From Omphiscola glabra (lineage: Eukaryota; Mollusca; Gastropoda; Lymnaeidae), in NCBI GenBank assembly GCA_964017045.1, contig OZ024811.1, positions 13,111,818 to 13,175,817 of the forward strand: a stretch of DNA of 64,000 nt, read 5' to 3'. Both the position numbers and the translations under genes were made by a program. Positions 22,346-33,957 of this stretch are shown here, piece by piece; positions within the stretch are counted from its first letter, which is position 1; every line of letters begins with the position of its first letter. The notes beneath the pieces are model-generated. The model saw only the letters and a program-made list of their open reading frames with translations, was not told the origin of the DNA and did not search any database.

Positions 22346-22689
22346 TGCTTCAATATTGTTGGTTCTAAAAACCGAAAAAATTCTACTATAAACTTAGCGC
22401 TGAAATCTAGCAGATATACTGTAAACTATTTAAAAATTCGACATCAATCTTTCAAATAGTGATGCTAATAACCTTTTTAGAAAGTAGTATAACTTGACAA
22501 ACTCTTCCCCTAGTGCTAAAAAGTGTTGGCAGTGTTTTTGTCTAAGGTAAAACAATCAGTGTTTTGCGATATTTTTAAACTGTAAAATTTGTAAAGGGGG
22601 GGGGGCGCTAATGTAAAAGGGGTGTAACTTAATTTTTTGTGCGTTTGCGTTAAAAATGTGCGAGGTCTATGGAAAAATAGGTGTAACGA
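22346..22689. other. unique AT-rich sequence, no gene found
   Basis: Nothing recognised beyond a G-run near 22597. Confidence 0.5.
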
Positions 22690-22925
22690 TAAGAGATTTA
22701 ATGACACATAAGTGTCATCATAGTGATAGTTTTATGACAAATAAGTGCCTTTATGATAAAGCGCTATCAAAGAAATATGTGTCCTCATAGTGAGAGCTCT
22801 GTGACAAATGTGTGTCCTCATAGTAAGAGTAAGAGCTCTATGAAAAATGTGAGTCCTCATAGTGAGAGCTCTGTGACAAGCGTGTGTCATCTTAGTAAAG
22901 CGCTCTAGGGCGAAATGATGTGTGT
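22690..22925. repeat. tandem repeat of about 33 bp, about 6 copies
   Basis: Copies share TGTCCTCATAGTGAGAGC then TCTGTGACAAATGTG. They are moderately diverged, and one copy carries an internal duplication (AAGAGTAAGAGC). Confidence 0.8.
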
Positions 22926-23450
22926 GTGTGTCCTTTGTCTTGTTCAAGATGGCTTGACTAATGCACGGCCAACCCCAGGCAGCCAACCAGAGAAGATGCA
23001 CCCGGGAGAATATCCTACCGATATTTCGTGTGGCTCGGAGGTCTCGACTCAAGGGCGGTCACAAGTGGGCATCAAAATGGACTTACGTTAGAGAAGTTGT
23101 ACAGGAGGTATCATAGGCGTGTTCAGTCGAGGAAAATACACGTGGTGGTTTTGAACGGCAAAGAAACGATTGGATGCAATCTGTCGAAAATGGGCATGAC
23201 TTAGCTTGCGTCGCTATACAACGTGACTATTTCTTGGACAACTTTTTTTTTTCCCAGTTGAAAATAAAAAAAAGGGGGGGGGGTATGTTTACAATTAATT
23301 AAGATGTCAATTATTTCAAGACTTTGTTCATACAGGGCCAGTAACAGTGACTTGGGACACCTAGCGTCTAGCGTCATTATTTTGTCATATTTTGTGTGTT
23401 GTAAATATTGATTTAAACGACAAAGTAAACGAGAATTGACTTTGTTTTGT
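22926..23450. other. unique sequence, no gene found
   Basis: Complex sequence with one G-run near 23274. No supported gene. Confidence 0.5.
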
Positions 23451-23457
23451 TTAAAGG

Positions 23458-24090
23458 TAGACTTGTGCAAGCACCGCTCTAGGAATCTTTACTTGTACAA
23501 GCACCGCTCTAGGAATCTTTACTTGTACAAGCACCGCTCTAGGAATCTTTACTTGTACAAGCACCGCTCTAGGAATCTTTACTTGTACAAGCACCGCTCT
23601 AGGAATCTTTACTTGTACAAGCACCACTCTAGGAATCTTTACTTGTACAAGCACCACTCTAGGAATCTTTACTTGTACAAGAACCGCTCTAATGTAGACT
23701 TGTACAAGCACCGCTCTAGGAATCTTTACTTGTACAAGCACAGCTCTAATGTAGACTTGTACAAGCACCGCTCTAGGAATCTTTACTTGTACAAGCACCG
23801 CTCTAATGTAGACTTGTACAAGCACCGCTCTAGGAATCTTTACTTGTACAAGCACCGCTCTAATGTAGACTTGTACAAGCACCGCTCTAGGAATCTTTAC
23901 TTGTACAAGCACCGCTCTAATGCAGACTTGTACAATCACCACTCTAATGTAGACTTGTACAAGCACCGCTCTAATGTAGACTTGTACAAGCACCGCTCTA
24001 ATGTAGACTTGTACAAGCACCGCTCTAATGTAGACTTGTACAAGCACCGCTCTAATGTAGACTTGTACAAGCACCGCTCTAGGAATCTTC
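23458..24090. repeat. composite minisatellite of 30-bp (A) and 27-bp (B) units
   Basis: All units share ACTTGTACAAGCACCGCTCT. A units continue AGGAATCTTT (30 bp) and B units continue AATGTAG (27 bp). The order from left is seven A units, then alternating B and A (four or five dimers), then a block of about seven B units, then a final A-like unit. Both lengths are multiples of 3, so frames stay open on the plus strand (23436-24107, LYKHRSRNLY/LYKHRSNVD) and the minus strand (23451-24074, VLVQVKIPRA/VLVQVYIRA). Confidence 0.95.
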
Positions 24091-24317
24091 AGGCCATCAG
24101 CGTATAGAAGACACCGTGATTACAAACTGGTCTCTTGGACTTCATATAGATGTCCCGAGGCACAACAGCAAAACAAACAAACAAAAAGCTTTAACCGGAG
24201 TCTTCATGCTGTTTGACCAACAAACATCTTTAACCACATTAACCGCGCCACGAACTTTTGTTCACACACGTCTTACACGCTTTAACCAGAATGCAACAGT
24301 CGTCCACGACATAGACC

Positions 24318-24505
24318 CAGTGGCGTAGCGAGGGGGGCAAGGGGGGCATCATGCCCCGGGCGCTACTCACAAAGGGGGCGCCGAATGGTATATTTTACTA
24401 TAATATTGTATGGTTTTCGAATAGGGGGGGGGCGCGCTAAAAAGGTATTGGGGGCGCTAAAAAAGGTATTGTGCCCGGGCGCGAGTTAAGCTCGCTACGC
24501 CACTG
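24318..24505. mobile_element. hAT-type MITE (CAGTGGCGTAGCGAGG family), copy 1
   Basis: Ends are CAGTGGCGTAGCGAGG and CTCGCTACGCCACTG. It is flanked by a perfect 8-bp duplication CATAGACC (24310-24317 and 24506-24513), which defines a hAT-type insertion. The 188-bp body is G-rich, with GGGGGGCATCATGCCCCGGG near the left end and an internal duplication of GGGGGCGCTAAAAAAGGTAT. It encodes nothing and would need a transposase in trans. Confidence 0.92.
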
Positions 24506-24513
24506 CATAGACC

Positions 24514-25669
24514 AAACCTCTTATATTCCCAATGTTGAGCGCAGCGAAACAATTCTCATCTGATTTGAGGCGTAGTATTATTTTTGTTTCCTCTTCTTTT
24601 TTACTTTGTCGCGCCCGGAACCGGCAATATCACCCTGTACTATTTACCGAGATCGAATCGTTAATAGATTAGTGCCTGCTGATAGGTCAGCGAGTAACGC
24701 CAATCTATCTATTTAATCAAGAACCAATGGATTAAAAGTGGGCGGGTCAGAAAAAAAAAAAAAAAAAAAAAAAAAGAACATGACGCAATGCCATGCATTC
24801 TGATTGGACGTTAGATGGTGTCTATTATAAAAGTGTGGATGAAAGTTGACCCTGCGTCATAAGCCCGGAATAAAAAGGAGTAACGTGATATGTAAGAGGC
24901 ATACATCTTTCATGCTTTTAGTATTGAAACTATTCACAGTGTAGTTCAATAGCAGAAGGCGTAATGAGACGGGGGAAAAAAAAGGGGGGGGGGGTATCAC
25001 ATGTCTCAGTTTCTATTACCCCATGGCTTTAGGATTAGGTGACATGGTGTGTGGAATGGTGTATAGGTAGGGGTGTGGGGGTGGGGTTAGAAGGTGGTGG
25101 ATGTAGGGGGATGTGTGAGTTGTGGGGCCAGAAAGTGGTTGGAGGGTTGGGAGGTAATGTAGATATTGAAAACAGATGTGGATTACAGTAGAAGTGGGGA
25201 TGGGGAGGTGGGATGGGGATGTGGTTAATGTGGGATGGGGGTAGTGACTTCAGGGAATGGAAAAGAGGATTGGGCTTGCAGGTGTCGAAAAAAAAAACGG
25301 GGGAGGGGGGAGGGGGGGAGAGGTGGGCATTTGGAAGTGGATACGTGAAGAAGTTGAGGTGAGGGAGCCAAATAAGTGCTTAGGAGTTTGTGCAATTCAA
25401 ACGGTAAGGGGTGTGGGGGGGAGAGGAGATAAATAAATAGTATTATGGTGATTGAAATTAAGAAGGTAGAGGTGGGATATGGGGTTGATAAGTAGAGTTG
25501 TGGAGGAATCGATGGAGGTAGTCTAATAAGGTGATTAGAGCGAGATTCCGATGTGAGGTAATGAGTGTGGTGATTAGAGTGGCGAATGTGGTGGAGTACC
25601 AGGTGCAGACGCAGAGGTAGAGTAGAGATGGATTGTGGATTGGAACAATGAAAGGAAACGCGGTGTCCC
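24514..25669. other. unique and G-rich sequence, no gene found
   Basis: Includes a long A-run at about 24749-24774 and a G/T-rich block at 25030-25420 (GGGGGATGTG-like). No supported gene. Confidence 0.5.
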
Positions 25670-26440
25670 GAAATGAGGGGTGTCGTGAAATGTGGTTATA
25701 GTGAAATGTGGTTGTCGTGAAATGTGGTTGTCGTGAAATGTAGTTGTCATGAAATGTGGTTGTCATGAAATGTAGTTGTCATGAAATGTGGTTGTCGTGA
25801 AATGTGGGTGTCATGAAATGTAGTTGTCGTGAAATGTGTTTGTCGTGAGACGTGATTGTCGTGAAATGTGGTTGTCGTGAAATGCGGTTTTCGTGAAATG
25901 TAGTTGTCATGAAATGTGGTTGTCGTGAGACATGATTGTCGTGAAATGTGATTGTCGTGAAATGTAGCTGTCGTGAAATGTGGTTGTCGTGAGACGTGAT
26001 TGTCGTGAAATGTGGTTGTTGTGAAATATGGTTGTCGTGAGACGTGATTGTCGTGAAATGTGGTTGTCGTGAGACGTGATTGTCGTGAAATGTAGTTTTC
26101 GTGAAATGTTGTTGTCGTGAGACGTGATTGTAGTGAAACGTGGTTGTCGTGAAATGTGGTTGTCGTGAGACGTGATTGTCGTGAAATGTGGTTGTCATGA
26201 AATGTGGTTGTCGTGAAATGTAGTTGTCATGAAATGTGGTTGTCGTGAAATGTGGGTGTCATGAGACGTGATTGTCGTGAAATGTGGGTGTCATCAAATG
26301 TGGGTGTCGTGAAATGTGGTTGTCGTGAGACGTGATTGTCGTGAAATGTGGTTGTCGTGAGACGTGATTGTCGTGAAATGTGGGTGTCGTGAAATGTGGT
26401 TGTCGTGAGACGTGATTGTCGTGAAATGTGGGTGTCGTGT
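25670..26440. repeat. 16-bp minisatellite, about 48 copies, two unit types
   Basis: Type 1 is GTGAAATGTGGTTGTC and type 2 is GTGAGACGTGATTGTC. Type 2 units occur singly or in recurring type 1/type 2 dimers, most regularly between 25920 and 26430. Minus-strand frames with HDNHISRQPHFTT repeats are by-products of the stop-free unit. Confidence 0.95.
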
Positions 26441-26875
26441 TATGCGGGTGCGTGTGGTATCGTATGTGGACGGAGTAAAGGAAACCGTCAACATCATTAT
26501 TGCCTGTTACCGGATGCAATCCTTTGTCTGGGGTTTCTCAAAGAGTTAAAAGGAGAACCGGTTGGATGCTGTGTGACTGTGCTATAATGTGACTGTTCTC
26601 TGTGACTGTGCTATGTGACTGTGGCCTTTGCTTTGATCGCATGTGAACGTTTATTCACACAAAAAGCTGCTTTAAAGCGGGATGGGGGTGTGTGCGACCC
26701 CCCCACCTCCATCCCCCGACATGACAATGCACATATTGTTAAAAACACATTAACATTCACATTTTTTTTTATCGTCACCGTTTTCTTTTCGCCCTCACAT
26801 TCTCATCGCCAAATGATAATGAAAGAAGGCGATTCTCCCTTTTCATATACCTAAAGAATTGATGCGCATTGGAAG

Positions 26876-27057
26876 CTGTGGCGTAGCGAGGGGGGAGCGA
26901 GGGGGGAGCAAGGGGGGCATCATGCCCCGGGCGCTACTCACAAAAGGGCGCCACATGGTATATTTTACATATATAATACTGTATGGTTTCGAATGGGAGG
27001 GGGGGGCGCTAAAAAGGTATTGTGCCCCGGGCGCGAGTTAAGCTCGCTACGCCACTG
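26876..27057. mobile_element. hAT-type MITE (CAGTGGCGTAGCGAGG family), copy 2
   Basis: Ends are CTGTGGCGTAGCGAGG (first bases changed) and CTCGCTACGCCACTG. It is flanked by a perfect 8-bp duplication ATTGGAAG (26868-26875 and 27058-27065). At 182 bp it is very similar to the copy at 24318 but lacks that copy's internal duplication and has an extra GGGGGGAGCGA near the left end. Confidence 0.92.
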
Positions 27058-27065
27058 ATTGGAAG

Positions 27066-27918
27066 TGACGTCATGAGCATGCATCTCAGTCCCACAGCTC
27101 GGGGTGTCTTCCTGGCACGTACACAACAATCGCCTGACGCAACAGCACCAACCAATGGTCTTGTTCCGACCACCAATCGCTTGCCGTGTAGAACAATCGC
27201 CATTGTTGTGTCTCCATTCCATGGGGAGCTTTTCATTCCCCCCCCCCCCCCCCCCGGGCATCTACAAAAGCGGGACTTCATGTTTTTTTGGGTTTGTTTT
27301 TTTGTTGTTTTTGTTTTTGTTTTTAATATATATATATAAATTAATACATGAGACTTTTCTTTGGGTAGGCCTACAGTAGGACTATAGTGTTGACTTTATT
27401 TTGTTAAGCCCGCGTCATTGTTTTATCACATTGTATTCTGTTTTTACAATGGTGTAACTTCAGCTGCCTTCTCGTTACAATAGTTAATCAGTTTCCATAT
27501 GTTTTAAACATTATTTCATTATTATTATTATTATGTATTATTTGTACAATCACCACTCTGGCTCTTCTTACCTCATCCCCACCCCCTTTTTTTTCCAGAT
27601 CATGACGAGTTCTGTCCCCTCCCCAACACGTATTTTATGATTTTTAAACAAGTCAATATCTGCAATCTCTTTCACCTGACATAGAACTTCATAATATTGT
27701 TTCGTTACCCGACACTAAGAATACTTTCAATCCGATGTATTATGTGTGTCTCTCCCCCCCCCTCTCCACTCGTAGGTTTAGTGTTAATCTCACTCATGTA
27801 TAATAAATCAATTACATGTAGACGTAATCTTATCAAAGCTGGTAATTAAGAGAGAAAGAGAGAGATAGAGAGAATGCATTAGTAATCATAAGACATCAAT
27901 TATTGATAATACCGGGTG
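27066..27918. other. unique sequence with simple repeats, no gene found
   Basis: A CRE consensus TGACGTCA lies at 27066-27073 immediately beside the MITE. A C-run lies at about 27238-27255, (TTA)n near 27515-27535 and an AG-rich tract at 27850-27875. Confidence 0.5.
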
Positions 27919-28006
27919 GTGTAGGAGTGGATACAGAGGTGTAGGAGTGGACACAGAGGCGTAATAGTGGACACAGAGGCGTAGTAGTGGACACGGAGGC
28001 GTAGGT
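27919..28006. repeat. 20-bp tandem repeat, 4 copies
   Basis: The unit is GGTGTAGGAGTGGATACAGA with GCGTAGTAGTGGACAC variants, at 27919, 27939, 27959 and 27979. Confidence 0.85.
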
Positions 28007-28365
28007 TTGTAAAAAAACAAAAAAAAATGTGGTGAAACCAGGAGCGATAGTGACAGGAGGAAGGGGAGAGTGGCAGTTGGAATGTATGGATGACAGATGG
28101 ATGGTGTGGGTGACATATGGAAGGAATGGTCGGAATGAACGGGTGGAATGAACGGGTGAAAGGACTGGGTGAATGGTAGAAGTACTTAGTAACTGGTGGA
28201 AGGTGTGAGTGACAGAAGGGGGGCAGGAACGAATGTAAGGTGGATCGTTTCAATGAAAGTGGGGGGGGGGGGCGAAACAGATGAAAGTTGGATGTATTGA
28301 GTGACAGGGGGAAGGAAAATGAGACATGGGGAACAAGTGGGTGACTGGTGAAATTAGTCTGTCAC

Positions 28366-28655
28366 TGAATGACAGTTGTAAGGAGAGGCAACACTTCGTA
28401 ATGACTGTTGTAAGGGGAGACAACACTTCATAATGACTGTTGTAAGGGGAGACAGCACTTCGTAATGACAGTTGTAAGGGGAGACAGCACTTCGTAATGA
28501 CTGTTGTAAGGGGAGACAACACTTCGTAATGACAGTTGCAAGGGGAGACAACACTTCGTAATGACTGTTGTAAGGGGAGACAACACTTCGTAATGACAGT
28601 TGTAAGGGGAGACAACACTTCGTAATGACTGTTGTAAGGGGAGACAACACTTCGT
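28366..28655. repeat. 32-bp tandem repeat, 9 copies
   Basis: The unit combines GTAATGACTGTTGTAAGGGG with AGACAACACTTC. ACTGTTG and ACAGTTG versions partly alternate. Minus-strand frames (28250-28650) repeat LSPLTTVITKCC and are not credible genes. Confidence 0.95.
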
Positions 28656-28721
28656 CTCGAACTTTTACACGACTTTGTTTTAACGCTTAGTTTTAAACCA
28701 AAAACATTTTTTTTTTAAATC

Positions 28722-28798
28722 ATCCATCCTTGTGGCGCTACAGCCCATCTAAGGCTTTGACCTGCCTCACCACTTCCTTCCACTCAGACCTAAAAAAT
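28722..28798 (+). mobile_element. dispersed repeat family, copy B (GTGGCGCTACA type)
   Basis: TTGTGGCGCTACAGCCCATC, AAGGCTTTGACCTGCCTC and CACTTCCTTCCACTCA match the copy at 18268-18350. It is preceded by a T-run. Confidence 0.6.
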
Positions 28799-29167
28799 GC
28801 TTTTCTTGTCTATGCTTGGATTCTCCCCCCCCCCCCCGCCCCACCCCCCAAAAAGACTCGTTATATTTGTCTATAATCTATTCATTTTTAATTTTTTAAA
28901 GATAAAAATGAGTGGCTATTAATAAATAATTTCAAAGGTATTTAAACAAACATATATTTAAAAAAATAATAAATCGGACTATCATTAATCGTACTCTCTG
29001 TTGTCATTAATTTAGTTGATGTGTAGACCAATAAATGAGAAATGTGTGTGTGACTTCACTGTCCTTGACTGAACGGTCAACATGCAACCACACGATGACG
29101 TCATTATAATATATGTGTATGAAACTACATTCGCGCGTCATAGTGTACACTTGATAACATGTCTTTT
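28799..29167. other. unique AT-rich sequence, no gene found
   Basis: C-run near 28827, then AT-rich sequence. A CRE consensus TGACGTCA lies at 29096-29103. Confidence 0.5.
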
Positions 29168-29440
29168 TCCCCTCTAACCCATACAAGTCCCTCCATGACA
29201 TACGCTTTCTAAATAATCCATATAGTCCTTCTATGGCATATTTTTTCCAGCAAAGCCATACACGTCCCTCGCCGCCATACAATTTCAAACAAATCCATAC
29301 AAGTCTGTCCATGACATACGCTTTTCAACCTAAGCCATACAGGTCCGTCCATGACATACACTTTTCAAACTAAGCCATACAGGTCCGTCCATGACATACA
29401 CTTTTCAAACTAAGCCATACAGGTCCGTCAATGACATGCT
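29168..29440. repeat. 40-bp tandem repeat, about 7 copies
   Basis: The unit includes CCATACAGGTCCGTCCATGA then CATACACTTTTCAAAC. The right-hand copies are nearly identical and the left-hand copies are diverged, so recent expansion was at the right side. Confidence 0.85.
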
Positions 29441-29754
29441 CTTCTAACAACACTGTCCTATGCAAGCCAGGAGCTATCCGTACCCAAGCCGCCGTCTAAC
29501 TGCTCCATCCACCCGCCCAATTCCTATCCAAAGTTTGTCGGCCGTGACTAATAGAAAGGAATATTCGAGAAGGTCTTTAGATGCAAGCTCATAAATTCCA
29601 AACGGCTTCCCCCCTCCCCCCTCCCAACCCCACCCCAGACACAGGGAACATCTCCATTTTACTTGCAGCTTGCGGTGGGCAGCTCTTCCGTTGGTCACCA
29701 CCCAATTGTCTTCATCGGCGCCCCTTTACTTTTAATGTGCCTCATGCAATGCCA

Positions 29755-29858
29755 CATTTTAGATAGCTCGCATTAATTTTAGATACCACACATTACTTTT
29801 AGATACCACACATTACTTTTAGATACCACACATTACTTTTAGATAGCTAGCTGCACTT
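29755..29858. repeat. 20-bp tandem repeat, about 5 copies
   Basis: TTTTAGATACCACACATTAC is repeated, with TTTTAGATAGCTCGCATTAA and TTTTAGATAGCTAGC as edge variants. Confidence 0.88.
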
Positions 29859-30906
29859 ATAGTAACTAGAAACAATTTCAATCAAACATCATCTATTTAA
29901 TAAACCATAACCAAATTTATATACGAAAAAAACAAAACCCTGCTTTTATGCACCAACCGACACCCCTTCTTTGCATCAGCAAGCACCCTCCCCCACCTTC
30001 CTCCATATATAAACAATCACGCGACCCTTCCCTACTTGTCCCCACCTCACGAGGAAGAGGTCAATTTGAGATTACTCCCATGTTGACCACAATGACCAGC
30101 TCGTTATGAAAGCACCTCTAATCTCCCTCCCCCCCCCCATGGAAAACCCCCACCTTCATATCATTTACTCCACGCCCCCCAGTCCATCGTCATTGAGGAG
30201 AGAGGGGGGTAAGGCACATCTTGACCTTATGGTGGTCAGCTGAACCAAAAGAATATAGTTGCGCATGCGCGTAAGGGCCGAGTGTCGCAATAAAATATGT
30301 AGATGGGTTCTCTCGTTATACTAAAAAAGGGCAGGCTAGTGGGAGGGGTGAAACGAGTGGGATGGTTCAGCCAACTGAAGAGACAGCCTCGATCTGGAAC
30401 CACTGGAACACGAGCTGCTTCCATCACTTGGGGCATTCAAAGACTATAAGGGAAAAAAGAATGAAGGAAAGGGCAGGCGAAACAAAAAAAAAAAATACTT
30501 CAGTAAAAAAAAAACACAACCTTTATAACAGACGATACGAAAATTGTGAATGGCAGAAATAGGCGGGGCGGTGTGGGGTGGGGGTGGTGGTGGGGGATGA
30601 GATTGGGCGCTGATGGGGGGGACTGACAATTTCCATCTGACAGACATGCACAAACATGCTTTTAGTGGACGCATTCGACTTCCGTCGCTTCAGGTCTTAC
30701 GATACGCGCTTCGATACCTTTGCTAGTACTGCGACAACAGGCGACTCCCGTCTTTGATGCTTGCACGACACCATCAGTACCGTATTGAGCATCGTCTCGT
30801 ATAAACGCATATTTCAAATGAACAGACGAAAAACGTGTATTAAATGTTCAAATCCGAAATGTTCAGACTTAATATTACACATTTTTGCTATAGATTTCAA
30901 CGCGGT
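29859..30906. other. unique sequence, no gene found; one NRF1-type site
   Basis: TGCGCATGCGCG at 30260-30271 fits the animal NRF1 consensus YGCGCATGCGCR. Short frames around 30236-30674 are interrupted by A-runs and G-runs. No supported gene. Confidence 0.4.
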
Positions 30907-30956
30907 GAGTTGTAGCTTGGTATCGTCCAGTGAGTTGTAGCTTGGTATCGTCCAGC
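30907..30956. repeat. 25-bp tandem duplication
   Basis: GTGAGTTGTAGCTTGGTATC plus GTCCA occurs twice in direct succession without change. Confidence 0.95.
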
Positions 30957-33400
30957 ACCAACAACGGAAAGACGATCCATTATTCATTACGGTGACGCCA
31001 CGAGGATCGGTTTATATCCGACTGCGGATATCGCCCAAGTTGTGGCGAAAAAGAAATGCCCGTACCCCACTCGACCCCCACCCCACACACACCTCACGTT
31101 TGCTTTCTTTTATATCTTATTTCGACCCCCCCCCTCCTCCCTTACCCCCACCAACAAATCCCTTAAATGCATGTTTTCCTATTCGGACCGTCTCCACTTT
31201 CTTAGTAATGGCGGATTGCCTCCCTTCCTCTCTTCTCTCTAATGACGGACATGCACTAGGGGTGTCAACTCTCGTTCGCCTTTCTCGTCTACCCAACACC
31301 CCGGCAACCCCCGACCCCCCCCCCCCCTAGCTTCCATCTTCTCTATCTCGACTTAAAGTCCTTTACCCCTCTCCCCCCCCCCACCCTCTCCTCCACGAAA
31401 TCTATATTTTTCTTATAAGAATTTTTTTTTCCATCTTCATCATTAGAAAATAAGAGCGGCGGCTCTGGCTGGAGTGCCACTGGTACCTTAAGAGCGAAAC
31501 CGCGACAACTGCACTGTATCCGTACTTTTCGCATGTTTCTGCTTCGCCGTGAAAGGGACGCACCCGTTTTTTCAAATTCTCCAATCATGGTCATGCATTT
31601 TAACCCACACCCTTACTGTCCCCACCCCTCCCCCCGTAGCCAGCCCAACGGTCCCCGGTAGCACCACCACCACCACCACCACCACCCCTGCAATTAAGGC
31701 TTGTTTTCAATCATGATCATGCTCTGAGGTGTCCTATCGTGCGCATGCGCACCCCCTTACACTCTCCCTTTCCAATCATTTCCTCTTGTTTGCTATCTGA
31801 GACTTCCGAGGGTGTCGCACACCAGAGTGTTTGTAAGTCTGTGAGTGTCTGTATGTTTATATGCCTTTGTATGTGTATGTGTGTGTGTGTGTGTCAGAAA
31901 AAAATGAGTGTTGTTGTTGTGTGTTTGTTCTGCACGGACAATCACTGCATGTTTTTGTTTTTTTTTTTAAATTTCTTTTTGATAGGTCAGTAAGTGTGTC
32001 CGGTTGGGATGTGCATGTTTAGTAAATGTGCATGTTTGGTTGTGCAGGTTTGTCGGTGCTTACCTCTATATCTCCGCAACCTAAAAGACATGATTACATT
32101 CGTTGTTTTCTGAAAACAGTTATTGATAAAATATATTGTGCTGTATTGCCAAATGTTTGATGATTCCATTGCAGCAAAGAAAACCACAACCACAAGCACA
32201 ACATCAGCATCTAATTAGCCCATCCTTCACTTTACAATAATTAGTGTATTCAAGCAATAAGCCATTCCATCACTCAGCTTTACAAAACATTAATTTACAC
32301 AATCATTACTCAATCATTAGCATAATCACCAACAAGTATGGTGGAGTATGCGGTACAGTGTATGGTGCAGTTGTGTGGTGCGGCGTTTGGTGCGATTTGG
32401 GGCGCAGTGTGGGGTAACTGTGTGGTGCAGTCTGCGTGTGTCTACTTCGGATTCGCTGTAGCAAGGGAAACAAAAAAAGAACCTGCAACTAGTTTTAAAC
32501 TAGGAGGAGCCTCATACCCCTCCCTCACTCTTGGTTAATGTCACATCACTCCGCTACCCACTCGTCCCTCCCCTCCAAGGATGCCATCACCCCAAGTTTC
32601 TCATGGCCACTGACACCCATCTCTATCGAGCACTGAACGGGGAAAAAAAAAAAAAACAGATCAGAAAAACTGTGGAAAAACTTTTTTTTTTTTTGGAAAA
32701 AAAAAAAACAACGAAAAAAAGTAAAAGAACCTGCGTTCGGGTCAGTGCCGGCTGCACATGCATTTAACGACATGCGCAATAAACAGGCAAGATTCGGTCC
32801 AACTGGCTTCTTGCAGACAGCTCCCGGACCCTTTTAGCTTCACACTTTTCTTAGAGCCCATGATGTATTATCTTACCACACCCCTTCTTTTTCTTCTTCT
32901 TTTGCTTGGCCACGCCCACAAAACTTTTCTCAAAAAGTTTCACCCCGCCCATCTCCAAAAATAAAAATAAAAATGGGGGGGGGGGGGTGTGGAGAGAAAA
33001 ACATGCGTAGAAATATTTCATTTTATTTCATTTTTTTCTTTTCTTTTCCTTTCTTTTTTTTTTTTTTTCTTTTCTTTTTACTTCTCACATGCATCTAACT
33101 AAAACGAGGAACAAAATCGAAGGGACCTGACTGAGCATGTCAATTTCGTGAGCCCATAAGAGCCCCCTGACGCAACTGATCTAAGTGCTCGCCCGTCCCA
33201 TCTGAGCCCCGCATCACTTGTGGTCCCCCCCACACCCCAACCAGCCCGCCCGGGCGCGTTATTTGCCAATGCATGTGGGACGTGGAACATGGATGACGCA
33301 AGCGGACCCAATTTACTGTTGCAGGCTGCTCATCACATGCGCATGTCCCTGCAAGAGGGGACTCATTGACGGATAAATCCATTTTCGTGAGGGCTGGGGG
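30957..33400. other. unique sequence with C-runs and simple repeats, no gene found
   Basis: Includes a (CAC)n at 31660-31688, the palindrome GTGCGCATGCGCAC at 31739-31752 (NRF1-type core), a (TG)n at 31870-31895, a TGGTGCAG-like repetition at 32335-32430 and A/T-runs near 32640-32710 and 33055. Frames here are short and lack splice context. Confidence 0.45.
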
Positions 33401-33680
33401 GGGGGAGAGAAAAGAGATTGGTGGAGGGGGGCCTGATGATCAGTGCCAAAGTGGCGTATTTGTTTGAAACAAAGTAGAACTTTATGAAATCAACTGTTGC
33501 ACGTTGGGCAAGTGAGAAACTCCATTTCGTTTCGGCGCGAGAAAATCGTATTTACGTGAAATCCACTTTGCGAACTCGCCGGAGCAAAACCGAGGTATTT
33601 ATGGCCGGCCTTAACGTATAGCCCCCTCGCAATTTCGTGAAACCGGTCTCGGTTTTTTTCGGTTTTTTGTATCTTATTTG
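33401..33680. promoter_or_regulatory. motif-rich unique island, candidate regulatory sequence
   Basis: 33475-33650 is complex sequence with recurring CGTGAAA-type phrases (TTACGTGAAATCCAC, TTTCGTGAAACC) and TATTTATGGCCGGCC. No repeat or coding frame explains it. The regulatory reading is inference. Confidence 0.2.
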
Positions 33681-33784
33681 CTGGTATTATGGGTTGAATC
33701 AGGGGTGAGGAAGGGGAGCCTGTTGAGTTGGCTGGGCTTAGACGGCTTTAAATAGCCATACTTGGTTTATGGAGGGGGTGACAT

Positions 33785-33957
33785 CAGCTGACCACGTGGT
33801 GCATGCACTGGACTCACCGGGTTGAGGGCGAGGGTTCAACTCCTGATTTATCTCAAAGAAACGTAGTGGGTCTCGACTGTGTCAGAAAGTTCAATGAGAC
33901 GCTACTGGTAAGACTGGTGTCCTTTCCTAAGACAGAGACACGTAAGTCGCTATAAAT
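33785..33957 (+). mobile_element. tRNA-derived SINE (head and body), interrupted by a hAT MITE
   Basis: The pol III internal promoter is visible: an A-box-like GTGGTGCATGCACTGGAC at about 33797 and a B box GGTTCAACTCC at 33833-33843, spaced as in a tRNA. The body continues to about 33957, where a SPIN-like MITE is inserted. The AATAATAAATTATC after that insertion may be the SINE tail. Conserved tRNA stems are not all kept, so this is not a functional tRNA gene. Confidence 0.75.

Noticed and set aside
23458..24090. CRISPR-like array
   Set aside because: Units are contiguous without unique spacers, and the window is eukaryotic in character.
23436..24107. 223-codon plus-strand and 207-codon minus-strand frames as repeat proteins
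   Set aside because: Both strands are open because both unit lengths are multiples of 3 and lack stops; nothing favours one over the other.
33785..33855. Intact tRNA gene
   Set aside because: A and B boxes are present but the stems do not pair as a full cloverleaf; a SINE head is the better explanation.
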